Assembly: GCF_030849025.1 (NCBI RefSeq) | Contig: NZ_CP118224.1 | Coordinates: 3,394,501 to 3,458,500, forward strand | DNA length: 64,000 bases | From: Oceanimonas pelagia | GTDB taxonomy: Bacteria > Pseudomonadota > Gammaproteobacteria > Enterobacterales > Aeromonadaceae | Direction: 5' to 3' | Shown: piece by piece, positions 53,041 through 63,553 of the stretch | Numbering within the stretch: the stretch's first letter is position 1 | Layout of the letters: each line of letters starts with the position of its first letter | Position numbers and translations under genes: made by a program | Notes under the pieces: generated by a model | What the model saw: the letters and a program-made list of their open reading frames with translations, nothing else | Told to the model about the DNA's origin: nothing | Databases searched by the model: none

Positions 53041-55083
53041 ATGACAAATCCGCTTCTCACCATGGACGGCCTGCCGCCGTTCAGCCAGATCAAGCCGGAA
53101 CACGTAAAGCCGGCCGTGGAGCACGCCATTGCGGATTGTAAAAAACGGGTGGAAACCGTGCTGGCCCGAAACGAAGAGTTCACCTGGGACAACCTGGTGG
53201 CGCCGCTGGAGGAAGTGAACGATCACCTCAGCCGCATCTGGTCGCCGGTGAGCCACCTCAACAGCGTGATGAACAGCGAGGCGTTGCGCCAGGCCTATGA
53301 GTCCTGTTTGCCGCTGTTGTCGGAATATCACACCTGGATGGGGCAGCATCAGGGCTTGTTTGAAGCCTACCAGAGCCTGGCCAACCGGGACGACTTCAAA
53401 AAGCTGAGCCTGGCCCAGCAAAAGGAAGTGGCCAACACCCTGCGCGACTTCCGCCTGTCGGGCATCGCCCTGGAAGCGGAGCAAAAGCGCCGCTTTGGCG
53501 AAATTCAGGCGCGGCTGTCGGAGCTGTCGTCCACTTTTGCCAACCGGGTGCTCGATGCCACCCAGGCCTGGTACAAGCACGTTACCGACCAGGCCGAGCT
53601 GGCCGGTCTGCCCGAGTCGGCTCTGGCCGCCGCCGAAGCCCAGGCCAGGGCCCGGGAGCTGGACGGCTGGGTATTCACCCTGGATATTCCGTCCTACCTA
53701 CCGGTGATGATGTACGCCGACAACGCCGCCCTGCGCGAGGAAATGTACTACGCCTTTACCACCCGCGCCTCCGATCAGGGCCCCAATGCCGGCGAGTTCG
53801 ACAACACCGCCATCATCGAGGAAACCCTGGCCCTGCGCCAGGAGCTGGCCGGGCTGCTGGGCTTTGACAATTACGCCCAGGTGTCGCTGGCCACCAAGAT
53901 GGCAGACAGCGAGCAGCAGGTGCTGGACTTTCTCGAGCAGCTGGCCGAACGCAGTTACCCGCAAGGGCAGGCCGAGCTGGCCGAGCTGCGCGACTATGCC
54001 CGGGATCAGCACGGCGTGACCGAGCTCAACGCCTGGGATCTCAGCTACTACGGCGAAAAGCTCAAGCAGCACAAATACACCATCTCCGACGAGGAGCTGC
54101 GCCCCTATTTCCCCGAGAACAAGGTGGTGCACGGCCTGTTCGAAACCGTAAAACGGTTATTCGGCATCAAGGTGGTGGAGCGCTTCGGGGTGGAAGAGTG
54201 GCACCCGGACGTGCGCTTTTTCGATATTTTCGATGAAACCGGCGAGCTGCGCGGCAGCTTTTACCTGGATCTCTACGCCAGGGCCAACAAGCGTGGTGGC
54301 GCCTGGATGGACGACTGCATCGGCCGCCGCTACCGGGAAGACGGCACCCTGCAAAAGCCGGTGGCCTACCTCACCTGCAACTTCAATGGCCCGGTGGGCG
54401 ACAAGCCGGCACTGTTTACCCATAACGAGGTGCTGACCCTGTTCCACGAGTTCGGTCACGGCATTCACCACATGCTGACCAGGGTGGACGTGGCCGGCGT
54501 GGCCGGCATCAACGGCGTGGCCTGGGATGCGGTGGAACTGCCCAGCCAGTTTCTGGAAAACTGGTGCTGGCAGCCCGAGGCGCTGGCCTTTATCTCCGGC
54601 CATTACCAGACCGGCGAGCCGCTGCCCGCCGAACTGCTGGAGCGCATGCTGGCGGCGCGCAACTACCATTCGGCGCTGATGATGCTGCGCCAGCTGGAAT
54701 TTGCCCTGTTCGACTTCCGTCTGCACATGGACGCTCGGGCCGCCGAGCCGGGCCGGGTGCAGGCCATTCTCGACGAGGTGCGCAGCAAGGTGGCGGTGCT
54801 CACGCCGCCGGCCTTCAACCGTTTTCAGCACGGCTTTTCTCACATCTTCGCCGGTGGCTACGCGGCGGGCTACTACAGCTACAAGTGGGCCGAGGTGCTG
54901 TCGAGCGACGCCTTCTCCCGGTTTGAGGAGGAAGGGATATTCTGTGCCAAAACCGGCCGGGACTTTCTGCACGCCATTCTCGAGCAGGGGGGGGCAAAGG
55001 AGCCGATGGAGCTGTTCCGCCAGTTCCGCGGTCGCGAGCCGAGCATAGACGCCCTGTTGCGGCACTCGGGTATTTCCGCCTGA
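53041..55083 (+). CDS. prlC: Oligopeptidase A
   Basis: Cytosolic M3 zinc metallopeptidase that degrades signal peptides and other oligopeptides. The 680 residues match E. coli PrlC. N-terminal NPLLTMDGLPPFSQIKPEHV; the zinc site is FHEFGHGIHHMLT with the third ligand Glu downstream (ELPSQFLENW). It is followed by the sensor-cyclase gene and rsmJ, and preceded by a sigma-32-like promoter. Confidence 0.97.
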   Translation: MTNPLLTMDGLPPFSQIKPEHVKPAVEHAIADCKKRVETVLARNEEFTWDNLVAPLEEVNDHLSRIWSPVSHLNSVMNSEALRQAYESCLPLLSEYHTWMGQHQGLFEAYQSLANRDDFKKLSLAQQKEVANTLRDFRLSGIALEAEQKRRFGEIQARLSELSSTFANRVLDATQAWYKHVTDQAELAGLPESALAAAEAQARARELDGWVFTLDIPSYLPVMMYADNAALREEMYYAFTTRASDQGPNAGEFDNTAIIEETLALRQELAGLLGFDNYAQVSLATKMADSEQQVLDFLEQLAERSYPQGQAELAELRDYARDQHGVTELNAWDLSYYGEKLKQHKYTISDEELRPYFPENKVVHGLFETVKRLFGIKVVERFGVEEWHPDVRFFDIFDETGELRGSFYLDLYARANKRGGAWMDDCIGRRYREDGTLQKPVAYLTCNFNGPVGDKPALFTHNEVLTLFHEFGHGIHHMLTRVDVAGVAGINGVAWDAVELPSQFLENWCWQPEALAFISGHYQTGEPLPAELLERMLAARNYHSALMMLRQLEFALFDFRLHMDARAAEPGRVQAILDEVRSKVAVLTPPAFNRFQHGFSHIFAGGYAAGYYSYKWAEVLSSDAFSRFEEEGIFCAKTGRDFLHAILEQGGAKEPMELFRQFRGREPSIDALLRHSGISA

Positions 55084-55097
55084 GGCAGTTGGGATCG

Positions 55098-55122
55098 AAA
55101 GGTGGCGCTGGCCACCTTTTTT
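55098..55122 (+). terminator. Terminator of prlC
   Basis: AAAGGTGGC / GCCACCTTT stem followed by TTT, 14 nt after the stop. Confidence 0.85.
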
Positions 55123-55188
55123 GTTCACTGGCCACTGTGGGCTTATGCAGGCAAAATGGATGCTGCCATTTACGAATGAGATACAACA

Positions 55189-57591
55189 ATGGAATACGGG
55201 GTATCGTCCTGGTTTAACCTTTGGTGCCTGAGCCAGCTGGTGGAGCAGCGCCTGGCCGATGGTGTGCTGTTGTGCCGGCGCCAGGGGGAAGGGTGGCAGC
55301 CGCGGTTGGCCGCCGGCATGCCCCTGCCCGACGAACCCCTGTTCACCCGGAGCGAGCGGCCCTTTCAGCGCCTGGGCTACCCTCAGTGCCGGGCCCTGCG
55401 CATGGGCTCCGGTCAGTTGCTGTCGCTGTCTGCCCTGTATCCGGATTACGCCCTGATCCTGTTTCGGCGCCAGCGCCACGTGCGTTTGCCCAAGGGGGCC
55501 TGGCTGGGCTTTTTTGCCTCTGTGTTTACCCATCCCGACCGGGCCCGGCAGGCGCTGACGCGGCTGCCGCTGTTTGACTATTTTCCGCTGCCGCTGGTGC
55601 GCGCCACCCCCGACGGCGTGGTGGAGTGGACCAACCGGGCCATAGAGCGCCTGGCCGGGCAGGCGGCGCCCGCCATGCAGGGGCGCTCCCTGCGGGAGTT
55701 CAGCCTGGGCGAAGACTGGCCGGAAACCCGGCGCCTGTACCGCCGGCTGGCAGACGAGCCGGAGCTGGGCATGGCGGTGATGGAAAAGCATTACCTGCAT
55801 CCCAATGGCCAGCTGCTGCTGGGCGAAAGCCAGCTCACCCTGGTGCGGGACGAGCAGGGGGCGCCCCTGTGCCTGATGGGCATTGTGGCCAGCCTGCGCC
55901 CCCGGGCCACGGCACCCCGGGGAGTGAGCCTGCGCTTTATTCCGGCGCCCGAGCAGCCGGAAGGGGTGATGATCTGTGACGGCAACAGCCGCATCGAGCA
56001 GGTCAGCCCGGCCTTTGAACGGGTCACCGGCTACCGGGAAGCCGAAGTGCGGGGCAGCTATCCGTCGTTGCTGCGCTCGGGCCTGCACAGCCGGGGGTTT
56101 TACCGCCACATGAACCGGGATCTGAACGAGCAGGGCCGCTGGCAGGGGGAGGTGTGGAACCGGCGCAGCAACGGCCAGGTCTATCCCGAGCGGCTGCGTA
56201 TCAGCTCGCTGTACGGGCCGGGCGGCACGGTGCGCTATGTGGCGGTGTTCAGCGACATGGGCCAGCCCGACGCCGTGGATCAGGGCGCGCCGCCGGAGGA
56301 AAAGGACTGTCTCACCGGGCTGGCCAACCGGGCCAGCTTTCAGCAGCGGCTGGCCCGTCACTGCCGGCTGAGCGAGCCCTTTGCGCTGATGATCCTCGAC
56401 ATCAACAACTTTCGCCTGTTCAACAACGCCATGAACCACAGGGTGGGCGACCGGGTGCTGCAGGAGGTGGCGGCGCGGCTGCGTGGCCGGTTGCGCAGCG
56501 GCGATTACCTGGCCCGCATCGGCAGCGACGAATTCGCGCTGCTGGTGCCGGGCATAGTGCATCACCGCCAGGCGCGCATTTTTGGCCGCCATGTGCTGAG
56601 CGCCCTGGCCCGGCCGTTGCTGATGGCCGAGCAGCAACTGTATGTGGACGCCACCCTTGGGGGCGCACTCTGGCCCGGCATCGATGAAAAGGATGCCGAA
56701 AGCCTGCTGCAGCATGCCGAGCAGGCGCTGTTTGGCGCCAAGCAAAAAAAAGAGCCGCTGGCCCTGTATGACGACCGGCTGAACCGCAGCCAGAGCCGGC
56801 GCATTCGCCTGCAGCACGATCTGACCGAGGCCATTCGCCAGGGTGGCCTGCGCCTGCATTACCAGCCCATCGTCGACACCGCCACCGGCCGGGTCAGCAA
56901 GCTGGAAGCCCTGGTGCGCTGGCAGCATGCGGAGCTGGGCCCCATTTCGCCGGTGGAGTTTGTGCCGGTGGCGGAAGAAAGCGGCATGGTGCAGGCCCTG
57001 GGCGACTGGGTGCTGAACCGGGCCTGTGCCGATTTGCGCCGGTTGCAACAGGCCGGCCATGAATTGCACATGGCCATCAACCGCTCCAGCCTGGAGTTTC
57101 AGAGCCTGGGGCTGGACGGTGACGAATGGCTGTCGATTATCGAGCGCCACGGACTTTCGCCCCGGCAGATTATTTTCGAGATCACCGAGTCCCTGTTCAT
57201 GCAGGGCAACGAACATCACCTGGAGCGCATTGGCGCCCTGCGCCGGGCCGGCTGTCGCATTGCCATTGATGATTTCGGCACCGGCTACTCGGCGCTCAAC
57301 TACCTGCGCGCCTTTCCCATCGACATGGTCAAGATCGACAAGAGCTTTATCGATTACCTGCCCGGCAATCAGAAAGACGGCTTGCTGCTGGAAGGCATTT
57401 TGCGCATTATCGGCGACCTTGGCATGAAGGTGGTGATCGAGGGCATGGAAACCCAGGCCCAGGCCGCCTACCTGTCGACCCAGCCCTGTCATTTTCTGCA
57501 GGGGTACCTGATCGCCAAACCCATGCCCCTTCGTGAACTGCTGATTTTTCTGGAGTCCTATGCCGGACACACCGTATCCGCTGCAGATTGA
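55189..57591 (+). CDS. PAS-GGDEF-EAL cyclic-di-GMP signalling protein
   Basis: 800-residue soluble protein; no membrane helix seen. The N-terminal 115 residues are unassigned. Two PAS-like domains follow (about 125-235 and 250-365). The GGDEF domain (about 375-530) has GSDEF in place of GGDEF but keeps the RxxD inhibitory site (RSGD) five residues before it. The EAL domain (about 545-790) keeps [28 protein letters not shown] and KIDKSFI, so it should be an active phosphodiesterase. Cyclase activity is doubtful. It sits between prlC and rsmJ, which adjoin in E. coli, and overlaps rsmJ by 32 nt. Confidence 0.92.
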   Translation: MEYGVSSWFNLWCLSQLVEQRLADGVLLCRRQGEGWQPRLAAGMPLPDEPLFTRSERPFQRLGYPQCRALRMGSGQLLSLSALYPDYALILFRRQRHVRLPKGAWLGFFASVFTHPDRARQALTRLPLFDYFPLPLVRATPDGVVEWTNRAIERLAGQAAPAMQGRSLREFSLGEDWPETRRLYRRLADEPELGMAVMEKHYLHPNGQLLLGESQLTLVRDEQGAPLCLMGIVASLRPRATAPRGVSLRFIPAPEQPEGVMICDGNSRIEQVSPAFERVTGYREAEVRGSYPSLLRSGLHSRGFYRHMNRDLNEQGRWQGEVWNRRSNGQVYPERLRISSLYGPGGTVRYVAVFSDMGQPDAVDQGAPPEEKDCLTGLANRASFQQRLARHCRLSEPFALMILDINNFRLFNNAMNHRVGDRVLQEVAARLRGRLRSGDYLARIGSDEFALLVPGIVHHRQARIFGRHVLSALARPLLMAEQQLYVDATLGGALWPGIDEKDAESLLQHAEQALFGAKQKKEPLALYDDRLNRSQSRRIRLQHDLTEAIRQGGLRLHYQPIVDTATGRVSKLEALVRWQHAELGPISPVEFVPVAEESGMVQALGDWVLNRACADLRRLQQAGHELHMAINRSSLEFQSLGLDGDEWLSIIERHGLSPRQIIFEITESLFMQGNEHHLERIGALRRAGCRIAIDDFGTGYSALNYLRAFPIDMVKIDKSFIDYLPGNQKDGLLLEGILRIIGDLGMKVVIEGMETQAQAAYLSTQPCHFLQGYLIAKPMPLRELLIFLESYAGHTVSAAD

Positions 57592-58318
57592 GCTGCAGGA
57601 TCCTGACCTGGCCGCCGAGGCCGATGCCCTGTGTGCGCGCCTGAGTGGCGTCACCGCCGCCGCCCCCTTTGCCCTGGTGTTCACCGAGGACCGGCTGGAG
57701 CTGCGCAAGCTCGACGAACCCAGGCTGGGCGCGGTGTTTGTGGACTTTGTGGAAGGTGCGGCGGCGCACCGGCGCAAGTTCGGCGGCGGCCGGGGCCAGA
57801 CCATAGCCCGGGCGGTGGGGCTCAAGCACGGCCATAACCCGCACGTGGTGGACGGCACCGCCGGGCTGGGGCGGGACGCCTTTGTGCTGGCCTCGCTGGG
57901 CTGCACCGTAACCCTGTGCGAGCGCCACCCGGTGGTGCACGCCCTGCTGGAGGACGGCCTGCGCCGGGCCGCCGCCGACGCAGAGATCGGCCCCTGGGTG
58001 CGGCAGCGGCTGCAACTGCTGCCCTTTGGCCTGGGTCTGGGTGACATCTCCGAGCAGCCGGATGTGGTCTATCTCGACCCCATGTTTCCCCACAAGAAAA
58101 AGGCGGCGCTGGTGAAAAAGGAGATGCGGGTGTTTCACTCCCTGGTGGGAGCGGACCTCGATGCCGATGCCCTGCTGGCGCCGGCGCTGGCGCTGGCCCG
58201 GGCCCGGGTGGTGGTGAAGCGTCCCGACTACGCCGGCTTTCTTGCCGACACCAGACCCTCGGCGCAGATCGCCAGCAAGAACAACCGTTTTGATCTGTAT
58301 GTGAAGGCAGCCCTGTAG
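57560..58318 (+). CDS. rsmJ: 16S rRNA (guanine1516-N2)-methyltransferase RsmJ
   Basis: SAM-dependent rRNA methyltransferase, 252 residues (E. coli YhiQ 250). SAM motif [19 protein letters not shown], then [15 protein letters not shown] and the catalytic/target motif [19 protein letters not shown]. It starts inside the end of the GGDEF/EAL gene in another frame, suggesting translational coupling. Confidence 0.95.
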   Translation: MPDTPYPLQIELQDPDLAAEADALCARLSGVTAAAPFALVFTEDRLELRKLDEPRLGAVFVDFVEGAAAHRRKFGGGRGQTIARAVGLKHGHNPHVVDGTAGLGRDAFVLASLGCTVTLCERHPVVHALLEDGLRRAAADAEIGPWVRQRLQLLPFGLGLGDISEQPDVVYLDPMFPHKKKAALVKKEMRVFHSLVGADLDADALLAPALALARARVVVKRPDYAGFLADTRPSAQIASKNNRFDLYVKAAL

Positions 58319-58358
58319 ACGGCGGAAAACTGGCCGGTCGCCGTGGTGAATGCTATGA

Positions 58359-58374
58359 ATTAGATAACTCTAAT
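58359..58374. promoter_or_regulatory. ArsR/BigR-type operator candidate before the persulfide dioxygenase gene
   Basis: ATTAGA-TAAC-TCTAAT is a perfect dyad 25 nt before the MBL gene. Sulfide-sensing ArsR repressors (BigR, SqrR, YgaV) use ATTAGA-like half-sites. No such repressor gene is in the window. Confidence 0.5.
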
Positions 58375-58398
58375 GTTTGTGCGTCACGGGAGACCGCC

Positions 58399-59265
58399 AT
58401 GAACCAGCCTTGTGTGCAGGCCTTTCTGGATCGGGACAGCGCAACCTTCAGCTATGTGCTCTACGACCGGCCCGGTGGCCGGGCGGCGGTGATCGATCCG
58501 GTGCTGGACTTCAACTACCACTCGGGGCGCACCGGCACCGCCGGCGCCCGGCGGCTGGTGGACTTTATTCGCGGGCAGCGGCTGACCCTGGACTGGATTC
58601 TGGAAACCCACGCCCATGCCGATCACCTGTCGGCGGCGCCCTTCATGCAGCAGCAACTGGGCGGGCGCATCGCCATTGGCGAGCACATTTGCGCGGTGCA
58701 GGGCATGTTTCAGGAGGTGTTTGGCCTGGAGCAGGAGCTGCCGGCCGACGGCAGTCAGTTTGATCACCTGTTTGCCGACGGTGAATCCTTTGCGGTGGGC
58801 GAGCTGAGCGTGCGCGTGCTGCACGTGCCCGGCCATACCCCGGCGGACATCGCCTATGTGGTGAACGAGCAGGTGGTGTTTGTGGGCGATACCCTGTTTA
58901 TGCCCGACGTGGGCACCGCCCGCTGCGACTTTCCCGGCGGCAGCGCCGAACGGCTGTATCGGTCCATTCAGCGCCTGCTGGCACTGCCCGAAAGCACCGA
59001 TATCTATGTGTGCCACGACTACCCGCCGGCGGGCCGGGAGCACGCCTGCCGTACCACGGTGGCGGCCCAGAAGCAGGGCAATATCCATGTGCGCGACGGC
59101 GTCGGCCAGGCCGCCTTTGTCAAGCTGCGCACCGAGCGCGACGCCAGTCTGGCGGTGCCCCGGCTGATGTTGCCGTCCATTCAGGTCAATATTCGCGCCG
59201 GGCACCTGCCCGGGGCGGACCAGCGGGGTCGCCGTTACCTCAGGGTGCCGCTGAACAGGCTTTAA
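58399..59265 (+). CDS. Persulfide dioxygenase-like metallo-beta-lactamase fold protein (Blh/ETHE1 group)
   Basis: 288 residues. Iron/zinc ligands are in [23 protein letters not shown] (His) and [20 protein letters not shown] (Asp), with a late His in [11 protein letters not shown]. This pattern is that of ETHE1/Blh persulfide dioxygenases, which oxidise glutathione persulfide to sulfite and GSH. There is no rhodanese domain. It could handle sulfane sulfur in the same cell that releases sulfite through CuyA, but the genes are 35 kb apart. Its last 4 nt overlap the convergent chemoreceptor gene. Confidence 0.85.
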   Translation: MNQPCVQAFLDRDSATFSYVLYDRPGGRAAVIDPVLDFNYHSGRTGTAGARRLVDFIRGQRLTLDWILETHAHADHLSAAPFMQQQLGGRIAIGEHICAVQGMFQEVFGLEQELPADGSQFDHLFADGESFAVGELSVRVLHVPGHTPADIAYVVNEQVVFVGDTLFMPDVGTARCDFPGGSAERLYRSIQRLLALPESTDIYVCHDYPPAGREHACRTTVAAQKQGNIHVRDGVGQAAFVKLRTERDASLAVPRLMLPSIQVNIRAGHLPGADQRGRRYLRVPLNRL

Positions 59266-61175
59266 GCCGGGCCCAGCAGCCGGGTAATGGTGCCGGCCTG
59301 ATGACGAATATGGCCGGTGACCTGTTCGGCCCGGTCCGAGACCTCGGCGGAGCGGGTCTTGAGTTCGTCCATCAGCGCCATAAAGCGGCCCAGCTCGCCG
59401 GCCTGGCTGTCGGCATGACCGGCGCCCTGCTCCGCCACCGAGGTGGTGGCCCGCGAGGTTGCGCTGACCTGCTCGGTGACTTCCAGCAGGGTCTGGGTTT
59501 GCTGGTGCTGATCTTCCGCCGCCTGCATCATGCGATCGATGGTGCCGCTCAGCTCGTTGCTGGACAGCCGCAGCCGCTCCATGATGTCGGCGATTTCTTC
59601 CAGCGACCCCTGAGTGTGGCCCGACAGCTTGCGCACCTCGTCGGCCACCACCGCAAAGCCGCGGCCGTGCTCTCCGGCCCGGGCCGCCTCAATGGCGGCA
59701 TTGAGCGCCAGCAGGTTGGTCTGCTCGGCAATCTGGCGAATTACCCCGATAATGGCGGCGGCATCGTCCACCGAGCGGCCCAGGCTGGCCAGGGACTGCC
59801 GGCCGGTGAGCGCCGCCTGGCGGCTGTCGCCGGCGCTGTGGGCCAGCTGCTCCACCTGTTTGCGGCTGATGTCCATGGCCTGCAGGTTGTCGCGGGCGGT
59901 GTGGGCAATGTCGTCGCTGGCCTGGCGCATTTGCTCGGTAAGCCGGTTCAGCTCCGCCACCATGGCCAGGCTGTTTTGCAGGGTGCCGTCGTTGTTCCGT
60001 GTGTGCTGCTGAATGTCCTGCACCTCTTCGATCATGCCTTCCAGCGCCGCCGACACCTGTTGCAGTTGTTCGGCGCGCTGCCGCTGCTGGTGCTGCAGTC
60101 GTTCCAGCAGGCCGTTGAAGCTGGCGGCAATCTGGCCCAGCTCGCTGTTGGGATGGGTAACCGCCAGAGGAGTGAGCTCGCCGTTGTGCAGTAACTGGCC
60201 AAAGGCGTTGCGCAGCTGATTGAGCCGGCGCACCACCAGCCCGCGCTGGAACAGGTAACTGAGCAGGGCGAACAGCAGCAGCGCCGAGCACAGTCCCAGC
60301 AGCACCAGGCTGAGCCGGTCATAGGTGTGCTGGCGGGCCGCTTCCCGCTCGGCCACCAGGGCGTCGAGCCGCTGCTCGATATCATGGAGGCCGGCACTGA
60401 GGGCGGCGGCGGCCTGGGTGCGCTGCGTCAGCCCGGCCTGGGTATTGGCCAGCTCCTTGGGGTAGCGGCGCAGCAGGCTTTGCAGCTCCCGCCGGGGGCC
60501 CTCACCCACTTCCACCGGTTTGGGCCGGCGCAGGGCGAACTCGTCCACCTCCGGGGTCTGGTAGATGCCGAGCGGGGGCAGGGCACCGAGCTGGTCACCC
60601 AGCTTGTTCAGCTCGGCCAGCTGAAAGTCGAGGCTTTGCTTGAGCTTGTCGTCGCCCTCGTTCATGTAGTCCTGGCGCAGGTGCACCAGGCGGGGCAAGG
60701 ATGCCAGCATTTCCGCCACCAGGGTCTGGTAGCGGCCGGCCAGGCTGTGTTCTGTGCTGGCGTAGCGGGCCAGGGCGCGCAACTGGTCGGTCAGCTCCTG
60801 CTCGGCGTGTTGCAGCAGTTGCTGGCTGTTGCCCGAGAGCTTGCCCGCTTCGCGAAAGTCGTGGGTCAGTTGCCGGTGCAGGGTGGCTACCGCCTGGCGG
60901 GCCGGTTCGCCACCCTCGATATGTGCAAGCGTTTCGGCCAGGGTGGTGAGCTGCTGTCCGGCATCGGTCAGCAGGCTGGCGTCGCCCTCGGCGAGGTAGG
61001 CGGAAATGGTGCGGTAGAGGTCGATGTTGGCGTTGCGGCGCAGTTGCTCCAGCTCGGCCCGGTCGTGCTCGCCCTGCTTGAGTTGCCGGTCTCCGGTATA
61101 AAAGGCCACCGCCAGCAGCAATGCCAGCAGCATCAGTCCCAGCGACGACAACAACGAAAACAGCGATACCCTCAT
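59262..61175 (-). CDS. Methyl-accepting chemotaxis protein
   Basis: Membrane chemoreceptor, 637 residues from the ATG at 61175. This start is preferred over 61184 because GAGG lies 10 nt upstream of it and too close to the other. One N-terminal membrane helix, a long helical periplasmic sensor (about 35-275), a second membrane helix ([20 protein letters not shown]), a HAMP-like segment and a signalling domain with the hairpin tip [36 protein letters not shown] sequence (core [17 protein letters not shown]). No C-terminal CheR-binding pentapeptide (ends ITRLLGPA). Ligand unknown. Confidence 0.93.
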   Translation of the reverse strand: MRVSLFSLLSSLGLMLLALLLAVAFYTGDRQLKQGEHDRAELEQLRRNANIDLYRTISAYLAEGDASLLTDAGQQLTTLAETLAHIEGGEPARQAVATLHRQLTHDFREAGKLSGNSQQLLQHAEQELTDQLRALARYASTEHSLAGRYQTLVAEMLASLPRLVHLRQDYMNEGDDKLKQSLDFQLAELNKLGDQLGALPPLGIYQTPEVDEFALRRPKPVEVGEGPRRELQSLLRRYPKELANTQAGLTQRTQAAAALSAGLHDIEQRLDALVAEREAARQHTYDRLSLVLLGLCSALLLFALLSYLFQRGLVVRRLNQLRNAFGQLLHNGELTPLAVTHPNSELGQIAASFNGLLERLQHQQRQRAEQLQQVSAALEGMIEEVQDIQQHTRNNDGTLQNSLAMVAELNRLTEQMRQASDDIAHTARDNLQAMDISRKQVEQLAHSAGDSRQAALTGRQSLASLGRSVDDAAAIIGVIRQIAEQTNLLALNAAIEAARAGEHGRGFAVVADEVRKLSGHTQGSLEEIADIMERLRLSSNELSGTIDRMMQAAEDQHQQTQTLLEVTEQVSATSRATTSVAEQGAGHADSQAGELGRFMALMDELKTRSAEVSDRAEQVTGHIRHQAGTITRLLGPA

Positions 61176-61232
61176 GCGGCCCATCCCTCACCGTGACAAA
61201 GGCCGGCAGATTAAGACATTGGGGTGACAGTT

Positions 61233-62231
61233 TTATGAAGCAGGTAGATAAGTTACCGTTTTCATCAGCTGTTCATGCAGGCGGGCCATGGCCAGAGGAG
61301 AGGCATCAATCAGCTCTATGCGGCTCTCTTTCTGCGGAGCGAGACGATATACGCTCAACCGGTCGGTCTGGTTAAAGGCCCACCAGCCGTCTTCGGTGCG
61401 CAGTACCGCCTTGAGCCGGGCCACCTTTTGCGTCTCGCAAAAGGCGCGCGCCGCCGCCAGATCGAAGATCACTTCGTCGAGAAAGCGCCAGCCCAGGGAA
61501 AAATGGTCGTCGCCGTGGTTGGCATAGCGCCGCCAGGGCTGGCCCCGGCTGAGCCTGGGCTCGTGGGCCGCCAGCCGCGGGCGCTCGGCCTTGCCGGCGT
61601 GGGCCTGGGGATGGGCGGCCCGGCGTCCGGGGTCGTGGGGCTGTTGCAGCCAGCCGGTGTCGAGCCGGCCCTGCTCGGTTTCCACCAGCGCGGCCTTGGG
61701 CGGCTGGATGTCGCTTATCTCCTGCCGCAGCCGGGCCAGCTCGGCCTCGCTGCACAGATCGGTTTTGTTGGCCACCACCACGTCGGCCAGGGCCAGCTGA
61801 TCCCGGTAGGTTTCATGCTCCCGGTAGCGGGCATCGCTCCACTGGCGCGGATCGATCAGGCAAAAGGCGGCCTCCAGGCTCAGTATTTCCCGGTAATGCT
61901 CGTTGGTGAGAATGTCCATCACCCGGCTGGGGTGGCCCAGGCCGGTGGGCTCGATCAGCAGCCGGTCGGGCCGGGCCTTGTGCAGCAGGGCGTTCAGGCC
62001 AATCTGAAACGGCAGCCCGGCCACGCAGCACAGGCAACCGCCGGGAATTTCCTTGACCAGGGCGCCCTGATCGGTCAGCAGGGCGCCGTCTATGCCCACC
62101 TCGCCAAACTCGTTGACCAGAATGGCCCAGCGTTCATGCTCGGGCTTGTGGGCCAGCAGATGACGCAACAGGGTGGTTTTGCCGGTGCCGAGAAAGCCCA
62201 TGACAAGGTGAGTGGGAATGGCGGTGTGCAT
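61233..62231 (-). CDS. COG0523/CobW-family GTPase (putative metal chaperone)
   Basis: 332-residue P-loop GTPase: Walker A GFLGTGKTTLL, ILVNEFGEVGIDG, the metal-binding CxCC in GGCLCC, LIEPTGLGHP, and NKTD for guanine recognition. A CobW C-terminal domain follows a His/Arg-rich linker (about 200-245, HPQAHAGKAERPRLAAHEPR and NHGDDHF). It resembles E. coli YeiR/YjiA, zinc-binding GTPases. No zinc-responsive (Zur) box was identified upstream. Confidence 0.92.
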   Translation of the reverse strand: MHTAIPTHLVMGFLGTGKTTLLRHLLAHKPEHERWAILVNEFGEVGIDGALLTDQGALVKEIPGGCLCCVAGLPFQIGLNALLHKARPDRLLIEPTGLGHPSRVMDILTNEHYREILSLEAAFCLIDPRQWSDARYREHETYRDQLALADVVVANKTDLCSEAELARLRQEISDIQPPKAALVETEQGRLDTGWLQQPHDPGRRAAHPQAHAGKAERPRLAAHEPRLSRGQPWRRYANHGDDHFSLGWRFLDEVIFDLAAARAFCETQKVARLKAVLRTEDGWWAFNQTDRLSVYRLAPQKESRIELIDASPLAMARLHEQLMKTVTYLPAS

Positions 62232-62295
62232 AACGAAGACGGAATGGCTGGATTTGTTACTTTATAACACTTTTTTCCGGGCTTGAGTATGGCCA

Positions 62296-62320
62296 TAAAA
62301 AAGAGCCCGGGCGGGCTCTT
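62296..62320 (-). terminator. Terminator downstream of acuI
   Basis: AAGAGCCC-GGGC-GGGCTCTT hairpin, T-rich on the minus strand, 65 nt before the COG0523 start and about 155 nt after the acuI stop. Confidence 0.75.
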
Positions 62321-62333
62321 TGGGCATTGAATT

Positions 62334-62440
62334 ACCGCCATGCCCGTGTAGACGGGCATCCAGGGCATGGTGCACTTGTCTGAAAACTTGATTTTGCCTG
62401 AAGATACGCATGGACACCCGCCCTCGCGGGAGTGACGTGG
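62334..62440. repeat. Second paired palindromic repeat (BIME/REP-like)
   Basis: Unit 1: CCGCCATGCCCGT..ACGGGCATCCA (62336-62361). Unit 2, inverted: TGGACACCCGCC..GCGGGAGTGACG (62410-62437). It has the same TCCA/TGGA inner edges and CGTCA-type outer edge as the pair at 16102-16170. Confidence 0.65.
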
Positions 62441-62476
62441 TGATATGCGGGAGTGAGCATCAGGCTTTATCCATCA

Positions 62477-63451
62477 TCAGGGCTGAACCACCACCCGGCC
62501 CACTGGCTTGCCGGCCACCATGTCGTGGGCGGCGTCGATCACCTGCTCCAGGGTCAGCTCTTTGACTTCGTTTTCGTAATTGACCGGCAGGCTTTCATGT
62601 ACCCGCTGCCAGGCTGCGATGCGCTTTTCCTTCGGAATATGCACCGAGTTGATGCCGAGCAACTGCACGCCGCGCAAAATAAAGGGCATCACGGTGGTGT
62701 GGAGGGCCACGCCGCCGGTCAGGCCGCAGGCGGCCACGGCGCCGTACATGCGGGTCTGGCTGAGAATGCGCGCCAAAGTACGACCACCCACGGCGTCGAT
62801 GGCGCCGGCCCAGTGTTGAGACTCCAGCGCCGCCGGCTCCTGATCGAGCTGAATGCGGTCGATGATGGTGTGGGCGCCCAGGCGTTTCAGCCAGTCGCCA
62901 TGCTCGGGGCGTCCGGTGGAGGCATGCACCTCGTAACCGGCTTTGGCCAGCAGCCGCACCGCAATGGAGCCCACGCCACCGGTGGCGCCGGTCACCAGCA
63001 CCGGGCCCTGACCCGGTTTCACGCCGGCCTGCTCCAGCGCCATGACGCCCAGCATGGCGGTAAAGCCGGCGGTGCCAATGGCCATGGCGCGCTTGGCGCT
63101 CATGCCCGCGGGCAGGGGAATGAGCCAGTCGGCCTTGACGCTGGCCTTTTCCGCCAGCCCGCCCCAGGTCTGCTCGCCCACGCCCCAGCCGGTGAGCAGC
63201 ACTTCGTCACCAATGCGGTAGGCGGGGTTGTCCGACGACAGCACGGTGCCGGCAAAGTCGATGCCCGGCACCATGGGCCAGTTGCGCACGATTTTGCCCT
63301 TGCCGGTAATGGCCAGGGCGTCCTTGTAGTTGAGGGTGGAGTAATCCACTTTGACCAGCACATCGCCGGTGGTGAGCTGGTGCTCATTCAGGCGCTGCAG
63401 GCTGGCGTGAGTCTGTTTGCCGGATTCTTCCAGTAAGATGCCCTTGAACAT
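62477..63451 (-). CDS. acuI: Acrylyl-CoA reductase / MDR-family quinone oxidoreductase (AcuI/YhdH)
   Basis: NADPH-dependent medium-chain reductase, 324 residues (YhdH 324). N-terminal MFKGILLEESGKQ, VDYSTLNYKDALAITGKGKI, PGIDFAGTV, nucleotide motif VTGATGGVGSIAVRLL, and AACGLTGG near the C-terminus. AcuI reduces toxic acryloyl-CoA to propionyl-CoA in DMSP and acrylate breakdown. No DMSP lyase gene is in the window, so the physiological link is unproven. Confidence 0.92.
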   Translation of the reverse strand: MFKGILLEESGKQTHASLQRLNEHQLTTGDVLVKVDYSTLNYKDALAITGKGKIVRNWPMVPGIDFAGTVLSSDNPAYRIGDEVLLTGWGVGEQTWGGLAEKASVKADWLIPLPAGMSAKRAMAIGTAGFTAMLGVMALEQAGVKPGQGPVLVTGATGGVGSIAVRLLAKAGYEVHASTGRPEHGDWLKRLGAHTIIDRIQLDQEPAALESQHWAGAIDAVGGRTLARILSQTRMYGAVAACGLTGGVALHTTVMPFILRGVQLLGINSVHIPKEKRIAAWQRVHESLPVNYENEVKELTLEQVIDAAHDMVAGKPVGRVVVQP

Positions 63452-63553
63452 GATGCTCTCCTCGCACGTTTTTTATGCTGTTCAGTGTAAGGAGCCTGTT
63501 GCCAAAAGCCATGCCCGGCGGGACGACAAATGCCGATTTTGTGACCGCGCGCC

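Noticed and set aside
54157-58047. 1296-codon open frame on the minus strand
   Set aside because: It runs antisense through prlC, the GGDEF/EAL gene and rsmJ, all clearly coding on the plus strand; its composition is that of an antisense GC-rich shadow.
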